A DNA stretch of 64,000 nucleotides from Chloroflexota bacterium (GTDB lineage: Bacteria; Chloroflexota; Anaerolineae; Aggregatilineales; Phototrophicaceae), in NCBI GenBank assembly GCA_020161935.1, contig JAIUNI010000001.1, positions 1,550,001 through 1,614,000 of the forward strand. Direction: 5' to 3'. Numbering within the stretch: position 1 is the stretch's first letter; each line of letters starts with the position of its first letter. Shown here in pieces: positions 58,921 through 64,000 of this stretch. The notes under the pieces are model-generated. The model did not search any database, was not told the DNA's origin, and saw only the letters and a program-made list of their open reading frames with translations. The translations under genes and the position numbers were made by a program.

Positions 58921-59947
58921 ATAGTTGTCAGCTATCAGTCGCCAGTTTCCAGCTTAAGGCAAATACAAATTAACCGCCAAGACGCAAAGAACACCAAGAA
59001 ATACAGAGAGCAGGACAAGGGTTTGTGGCGGCGGCGGCGGCGACGACGACGACGACGACGACATAAGGGCTTTTTATGTCGGAATTGTCGGCAGTGTCAG
59101 TCGAAAGTTATCAGTTCACAGTTATCAGTTCAAGACAAAAGCATAACATGCGGAACAAGCGGCAGAACATGCATATCTATTTGGTGCGCGTTGTGCATCG
59201 TGGATGATGTTAAGGTGCGGCGGGGAAGCCCTCACCCCCTACGACGGTACGCTCGCAGGCTCACTCCACCGTCAGCCTCTCCCGACCGCCGAGTACAGCT
59301 AGGAGAGGGGAGCCAATACAGGGATAAAGCCAGCCCTTTGAACAGCATAACCGATATGGACTTGTTTAGGGTGAACATTTGTCAGAACATTTGGTCCCTT
59401 TTAGGCGGGGTTGGCGTTAACCCTTTTGAGGGAGTGGGATTGTTAAGCAGGTTGGTGGATGGTTAGAAAACAGTTTGTCGGGTTAACCGAAATTAAACCT
59501 AAGTAGTAACAAGTTTCAAGTGGCAAGTTGAAAGATTAGTTTTTAGTTGCCAGTTATCAGTTTTCAGTGAAAGGCAGAGATAGTTCTAAGTTATAAGTGG
59601 TAAGTTTCAAGTTAAAGGCAAAGGCAGTTTTAAGTCAAAAAGAAGGTTCGCGAAAGTTCCAAGCGAGACCCCACCCTAACCCTCCCACATCAGCACGTTC
59701 GCAGGCTCACTCCGCTGATAGCCGTCGTAACAGGGAGGGAATCAATACCAATTTCTTTATGCTTTCGATAGTACATTACGTGGCAGTCAAAAACAAAAAC
59801 AAAGACAAATACGAATTACCACGTACGATAAAAGGGGAAATGAAGGAAGTGAGGGCATAACCAGACCATTTTGAGAACCCATGTAGACGGTTGGGATGGT
59901 GGTTGTACAATGGTGGCAAATTTTGTACTAGACCATTGTAGGAACCC
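58921..59947. repeat. Gene-free repeat region (1.0 kb)
   Basis: No credible gene. It holds degenerate AGTTATCAGT-like decamers (58924-58955, 59100-59130, 59530-59640) and a trinucleotide tract of GGC units then GAC units (59026-59062). There is a diverged copy of the 20240-20560 region at about 59135-59510 (29-base identical core at 59368-59396). Two hairpins share a conserved 19-nt loop (59243-59273 and 59689-59719). Just before the next gene, AGACCATT-N5-AACCCATG occurs at 59863-59883 and at 59930-59950. Confidence 0.65.
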
Positions 59948-61795
59948 ATGATGCAGCCGCAGTACAACCGGATTGACCTCGCAACTGTACAACTCGCGCC
60001 GAGTTTGTTTAAAGACCGATTTGAACTGAACCGCGCGTATGTGATGAGCCTGACGACCGAGAATTTGCTCCAAAACTTTTATCTAGAGGCGGGTATCCGC
60101 GACAGCAACTTCGACGGTATGTTCCGCGTGACGATGTACGGGAACAGCGGCGACGGCAGTGACCGCCATTGGGGATGGGAGTCGCCGACCTCGGAGATTC
60201 GAGGGCATTTTGTGGGCCATTGGCTTTCGGCGGCAGCGCGTATTATCCAAGTGACAGGCGATCCGCATTTGAAGTTGAAAGCGGATGCAGTCGTCGAAGG
60301 GATTAAGCGCTGCCAAGCGAAGAACGGTAACGGTTGGGCGGCATCGATACCCGAAAAGTATTTTCAGTGGCTGGCGCTGGGCAAGCCGACATGGGCACCG
60401 CAGTATGTAACCCATAAGACAATGATGGGTTTGCTCGATATGTACCGCTATGCCGGTAACGCCGATGCGCTGGCAATCGTCGACCTGTTCGCAGATTGGT
60501 TCGTGAAGTGGACAACCGGATTTTCGCGCGAGGAAATGAACGCGATGCTGGATGTCGAAACGGGGGCGATGCTTGAATTGTGGTCAGATCTTTACGGGAT
60601 GACCCAAGAAGCGAAGTACCTGACGCTGATGGAGCGTTATACCCGCCCGCGCTTGTTTGAGCCGCTGCTGGCGGGAAAAGATGTGCTGACGAATATGCAC
60701 GCCAACACGACGATCCCCGAAGTTCACGGGGCGGCGCGAGCGTACGAGGTTACGGGTGAAACGCGATGGCGGCAAATCGTCGAGGCTTATTGGCAGAGCG
60801 CAGTGACGAACCGTGGGTATTTCTGTACGGGTGGACAGACCAGCGGCGAGATGTGGACACCGCCGTTTGAGTTCGCAGCACGATTGGGACACCACACGCA
60901 AGAACACTGCACCGTGTACAACATGATCCGGTTGGCGGATTACCTGTTCCGGTGGACGGGTGAAGCGATTTACGCGGATTACATCGAGAAGAATTTATAT
61001 AACGGCATTCTGGCACAGCAGAACGGCAAGACCGGCATGGTGGCTTATTACCTGCCGATTGAAGGCGGGGCGAAGAAAGTGTGGGGTTCGCCGACCTACG
61101 ATTTTTGGTGCTGCCACGGGACGCTGGTGCAAGCCCACACGATCCATAATGCCTACATTTACTATGCGAAGGCTGGCGAAATCGCTGTGGCACAGTATAT
61201 CCCCAGCGTCTTAGAAACAACTCAACAGGGTATACCTGTTACCATCCGACAAAACACGATTTATACGGCGGGTGGGGTTACTTACAATCCGGCGGATTTG
61301 GGTGGCGACACGCACCGCCCTAACCATTGGCAGGTAACTTTCGACGTTGAAGCAAAGCAGTCAGTACAGTTCACGCTGAAACTGCGGCTGCCGGGTTGGA
61401 TGAGCGGCGAACCTACCCTACTTGTTAATGGCGAACCGGTACAGGTGGACGCGGTGAAATCGTCGTTCGTGGCGATCACACGGACATGGGCGACCGATAC
61501 GATCAGCCTGAGGCTGCCGAAGAGCCTGCATACCGAAGCGCTACCCGATATGCCGGAGATGTGCGCGTTCGTGGATGGGCCAGTGGTGCTGGCGGGGTTA
61601 TGCGCGGAAGACCGGACGCTGGTGGGTGACAAAGAGGATGCGGCAACGATACTCGTGCCACACAATGAGCGCCAGTGGGGGCATTGGCTGCCGGAATACC
61701 GGACGCTGGGGCAAGCGTATGGGCTGCGGTTTAAACCATTGTTTGATGTAACGGACGAGGCATACACCGTTTATTTCCAGATTAAGGCGCAATAG
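59948..61795 (+). CDS. Glycoside hydrolase family 127-type beta-L-arabinofuranosidase
   Basis: Cytoplasmic glycosidase of 615 aa (no signal peptide), typical length for DUF1680/GH127 proteins. The alpha/alpha barrel shows FDGMFRVTMYG, GHFVGHWLSAAARI and TTIPEVHGAARAYE. The catalytic segments are TQEHCTVYNMIRLADYLFRW (acid/base Glu) and YDFWCCHGTLVQ (nucleophile Cys pair). A beta-sandwich tail follows (FTLKLRLPGWM, DGPVVLAGLC). AGGAACCC precedes ATG-ATG; either Met could be first. It would release arabinose from short imported plant oligosaccharides and stands next to a LacI regulator and a sugar-binding protein. Confidence 0.87.
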   Translation: MMQPQYNRIDLATVQLAPSLFKDRFELNRAYVMSLTTENLLQNFYLEAGIRDSNFDGMFRVTMYGNSGDGSDRHWGWESPTSEIRGHFVGHWLSAAARIIQVTGDPHLKLKADAVVEGIKRCQAKNGNGWAASIPEKYFQWLALGKPTWAPQYVTHKTMMGLLDMYRYAGNADALAIVDLFADWFVKWTTGFSREEMNAMLDVETGAMLELWSDLYGMTQEAKYLTLMERYTRPRLFEPLLAGKDVLTNMHANTTIPEVHGAARAYEVTGETRWRQIVEAYWQSAVTNRGYFCTGGQTSGEMWTPPFEFAARLGHHTQEHCTVYNMIRLADYLFRWTGEAIYADYIEKNLYNGILAQQNGKTGMVAYYLPIEGGAKKVWGSPTYDFWCCHGTLVQAHTIHNAYIYYAKAGEIAVAQYIPSVLETTQQGIPVTIRQNTIYTAGGVTYNPADLGGDTHRPNHWQVTFDVEAKQSVQFTLKLRLPGWMSGEPTLLVNGEPVQVDAVKSSFVAITRTWATDTISLRLPKSLHTEALPDMPEMCAFVDGPVVLAGLCAEDRTLVGDKEDAATILVPHNERQWGHWLPEYRTLGQAYGLRFKPLFDVTDEAYTVYFQIKAQ

Positions 61796-62134
61796 CCGAA
61801 CCTCAATGCAAGGGAGCGCACATGAGAGGTTGACATTTGTGGTGGGCGACGCGGACGCAGCACGCTGCTTCCCTACAAACGTGGTGGTGTTTGGGGTTGG
61901 TGAGCGTACGGCTGTGTGTTCCTACAGTAAATTCAAACTCCGTACTTGGGATTTAACACTCTTTCATGGCTTAAAAACCGCTTAAAATCATTGTTCTAAA
62001 GATAATCATCGGTGAGGTTGTGCAACCTATCTAAAACCCGATTGGTTCGGTTGCATTTGAATCGTTTAAGTAGTAAACTTCCAGTATTAGGCGAACGTTC
62101 GCCTAACCAAATTATTGTTTAGTTTAAATGAATC
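61796..62134. other. Intergenic region upstream of LacI gene (339 bp)
   Basis: No gene is seen. The left half contains a short GCAGC-AC-GCTGC inverted repeat (about 61857-61868) in a G-rich stretch. The right half turns AT-rich, with TTGCAT (62051) and TAAACT (62074) as a possible weak promoter just before the palindrome at 62087-62106. Confidence 0.45.
62087..62106. promoter_or_regulatory. Perfect 20-bp palindrome, candidate LacI operator
   Basis: TTAGGCGAAC followed by GTTCGCCTAA is an uninterrupted perfect palindrome with the central CG step usual for LacI-family operators. It ends 28 bp before the ATG of the LacI gene and lies just downstream of a weak promoter-like sequence, a position for autoregulation. 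No second copy was found in the window. Confidence 0.65.
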
Positions 62135-63172
62135 ATGTCCAAAAATATCACGCTTAAAGACATTGCAAAAAGAGCAGGTGTCAGTTACCAGACAGTTTCA
62201 AAGGTCATCCGTAACCAGATACAGGTGACGGCTGAAGTCCGTGCGCGGATTGAAGCGGCGATAGCAGAACTGGATTACCGCCCGAACGCGGCTGCTCAGA
62301 ATTTGCGAACCCAATCCAGCCATATGATCGGTTATTCGTGGAAGTTGGACGACCATTACAGCCCGGTACTGGAACAGTTTCAGCACAGCTTAGTCGAGTC
62401 GGCGGAAAGCTATGGGTATCACATCCTACTATTCCCGCAGCGTTCCGACCGTGATTTATTTACAACTTATGCAGAACTCATCCGCACCAAACGAGTGGAT
62501 GGTTTCATTATATCGAGCGTCGAGTATAACGACCCACGTGTAGCAGCACTGGAACACCTGAATGTTCCGTTCGTCAGCTTCGGTCGCTCGCGCGAGAACG
62601 AGCATACGCCATTCGTCGATGTGGATGGGCAAGCCGGTGGCAAAGCGGCTGTCCAACACTTGATTGAGCAAGGACACCAACGGATCGCGGTACTGGGCTG
62701 GCCTGAAAGTTCGCGCGTGGGAACCGAACGGCTCGCGGGGTACTGGGAGGCGATGCGCGAGGCTGCCCTGCCCATCGACCCAGAATGGATTATTCGAGGC
62801 CGAGGTGAGATTGATTACGGGTACGAAGCGGCCAACAAACTCCTAGACCTGCCGCCGAGCCGCCGCCCGACGGCGTTCGTCGCGATCCTCGACACAATTG
62901 CGATGGGTGTGATGCAAGCGGCAGAAGCCTGTGGTTACATCGTCGGGCGTGATCTGGCGGTGGTGGGGTTTGACGATATGGCGGTCGCCCATTACGTGAA
63001 GCCGAGGCTCACGACGCTGCGGCAGCCGATTAAAGCGGTGGGGCAAGCGGTTATGCAAATACTGATCTGCTTGCTGAAAGGCGAAACACCGGCGAAACAC
63101 ACGATACTCCTGCCGCCGGAACTGATTATTCGCGAGTCCAGCGGTGGTTACTTGCGGCCTCAATGTGATTGA
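62135..63172 (+). CDS. LacI-family transcriptional regulator
   Basis: Sugar repressor of 345 aa. The DNA-binding part is ITLKDIAKRAGVSYQTVSKV, ending in a YRPNAAAQNLRTQ hinge. The effector domain shows MIGYSWKLDDHYSPVLEQF, VDGFIISSVEYNDPRVAALE, GHQRIAVLGWPESSRVGTER and AVVGFDDMAVAHYVKPRLTT. It sits between the GH127 gene and a sugar ABC binding protein, which are probable targets. The palindrome at 62087 suggests it also controls itself. Confidence 0.93.
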   Translation: MSKNITLKDIAKRAGVSYQTVSKVIRNQIQVTAEVRARIEAAIAELDYRPNAAAQNLRTQSSHMIGYSWKLDDHYSPVLEQFQHSLVESAESYGYHILLFPQRSDRDLFTTYAELIRTKRVDGFIISSVEYNDPRVAALEHLNVPFVSFGRSRENEHTPFVDVDGQAGGKAAVQHLIEQGHQRIAVLGWPESSRVGTERLAGYWEAMREAALPIDPEWIIRGRGEIDYGYEAANKLLDLPPSRRPTAFVAILDTIAMGVMQAAEACGYIVGRDLAVVGFDDMAVAHYVKPRLTTLRQPIKAVGQAVMQILICLLKGETPAKHTILLPPELIIRESSGGYLRPQCD

Positions 63173-63328
63173 GGATTACAACAGCTTACTTCCGACATCA
63201 GTCGTTTACACATTTGTCTAGCCGAATTTAGTGAAAGGAGCCGTACTATCCACCAAACAACAAACACAGGTAACTTCACAGCCACAGAGAAGAGACTGGA
63301 ATTCATTGGTAATAGAAGGTAGGTCGAA

Positions 63329-64000
63329 ATGAAAAAAAGTTGGATCGTATTAGTATCACTCTTCGTGATCGTCCTCGCCGTCGCCGCTCAGGTGGCCGCG
63401 CAGGATGCCACCTCTGAACTTTCGGGCGTGGTGCGTGTCGGTAGCTGGGAAGCAGACGATGCGCTGACCCCGTGGAACAACGCGATTGCCGCGTTCGAAG
63501 CCGAAAACCCCGGTGTTGATATTCAGCTTGAAGCTGTTCCGCAAGACTACGGCACCAAGCTGCTGGCGCAGTTCGCCGCTGGCACCGCCCCTGACATTTT
63601 CATGTCGGGTGATGGCGACATCGCCAAGTGGCAGTCGCTCGGCCAGACCGAAGACCTCGCCCCGTACATCGCTGGCGAGAACGGTTTCGACACCAGCGTT
63701 CTGGTTCCCGGCCTCTCGACCTTCGGTGACGTGGCTGGCAGCACCTACTACCTGACCAAAGACTACAGCCCGCTGGTTCTGTACTACAACACCGATCAGT
63801 TCGCTGAAGCCGGTATCGAACTGCCAACCGCTGACTGGACATGGGCAGACTTCATCGCCGCCGCACAGGCACTGACGGTTGATGCCAATGGCAACAACGC
63901 CACCTCGGCAGACTTTGACCCGACCACCATTACCCGCTGGGGTGTTCAGATCCCCGACGGTTGGGGTGACTGGCTGTGGTCGCGCGGTATCCTCCCGATC
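63329..64000 (+). CDS. Carbohydrate ABC transporter substrate-binding protein, C-terminus cut by window edge
   Basis: Open from ATG 63329 to the window end (224 codons, about half the family length). The signal peptide is about residues 1-25 (MKKSWIVLVSLFVIVLAVAA then QVAAQ). The mature part has SGVVRVGSWEADDALTPWNN, NPGVDIQLEAVPQDYGTKLL, GTAPDIFMSGDGDIAKWQSL and YYNTDQFAEAGIELP, typical of SBP family 1. It lies 156 bp after the LacI gene with no terminator between, and presumably opens a permease operon beyond the edge. Confidence 0.9.
   Translation, partial: MKKSWIVLVSLFVIVLAVAAQVAAQDATSELSGVVRVGSWEADDALTPWNNAIAAFEAENPGVDIQLEAVPQDYGTKLLAQFAAGTAPDIFMSGDGDIAKWQSLGQTEDLAPYIAGENGFDTSVLVPGLSTFGDVAGSTYYLTKDYSPLVLYYNTDQFAEAGIELPTADWTWADFIAAAQALTVDANGNNATSADFDPTTITRWGVQIPDGWGDWLWSRGILPI

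Noticed and set aside
59023..59466. Frame beginning with a run of arginines
   Set aside because: It is a translation of the GGC/GAC trinucleotide tract and repeat DNA, without a ribosome-binding site.

Overview
The window is gene-dense bacterial DNA, GC in the mid-50s by eye, with no rRNA, tRNA or CRISPR array. I read it as a chromosome piece from a Chloroflexota (Anaerolineae-like) heterotroph. This is inferred from the Thr/Pro-rich extracellular stalk, the very large multi-GAF NarL-type kinase, the many sugar ABC/Gfo-Idh/TIM-barrel cassettes, the Tat-exported ferritin-like pair and the intergenic C-rich/G-rich repeats. No marker gene fixes the taxonomy.

Layout. (1) 1-14563, minus strand: one long catabolic run, read right to left. 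It encodes a 4-OT-like tautomerase, a sugar-binding protein, two MalF/MalG-type permeases, a bicupin, three TIM-barrel isomerases, a Gfo/Idh oxidoreductase, a D-2-hydroxyacid dehydrogenase, a luciferase-like oxidoreductase, an SDR, and the E2, E1-alpha and E1-beta (cut) subunits of a 2-oxoacid dehydrogenase. A near-consensus promoter at 14619-14647 has a palindrome in its spacer, facing a divergent GntR/FadR-type regulator (14676-15380). (2) 15386-19622: a second sugar cassette (SDR, Gfo/Idh, rhamnose-mutarotase-like protein) divergent from a LacI regulator and an amidohydrolase, sharing a palindrome at 17596-17607. (3) 19623-20638: a gene-free repeat region. (4) 20639-38933: a rhamnose/fucose-like locus with a ribose-type ABC transporter, SGNH hydrolase, isomerase and mutarotase, plus two acid-sugar dehydratases, Gfo/Idh, SDR, a double-length UxaA protein and a secreted GH5 enzyme. 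Its likely regulator is a DeoR protein fused to a cytoplasmic copy of the transporter's own binding protein. Two intergenic regions carry the same promoter plus four boxes at exact 10-bp spacing, the best candidate regulon signal here. (5) 39044-51073, minus strand: an eleven-gene cell-surface polysaccharide cluster that also holds a TIR-TM-Thr/Pro-PDZ protein and two ferritin-like proteins. (6) 51586-57144: a 1461-aa seven-GAF histidine kinase, an OsmC-like protein and a LuxR-type response regulator. (7) 57476-64000: an FAD oxidoreductase, a second repeat region, a GH127-type arabinofuranosidase, a LacI regulator with a perfect 20-bp palindrome upstream, and the start of another sugar-binding protein.

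Taken together the genes describe a plant- or algal-glycan user. Secreted or cytoplasmic glycosidases (GH5, GH127) release sugars, three ABC systems import them, and dedicated dehydrogenase, isomerase and dehydratase sets feed central metabolism, each under its own regulator. Stop/start overlaps of ATGA type recur within the operons and were used, with ribosome-binding sites, to correct several start codons.
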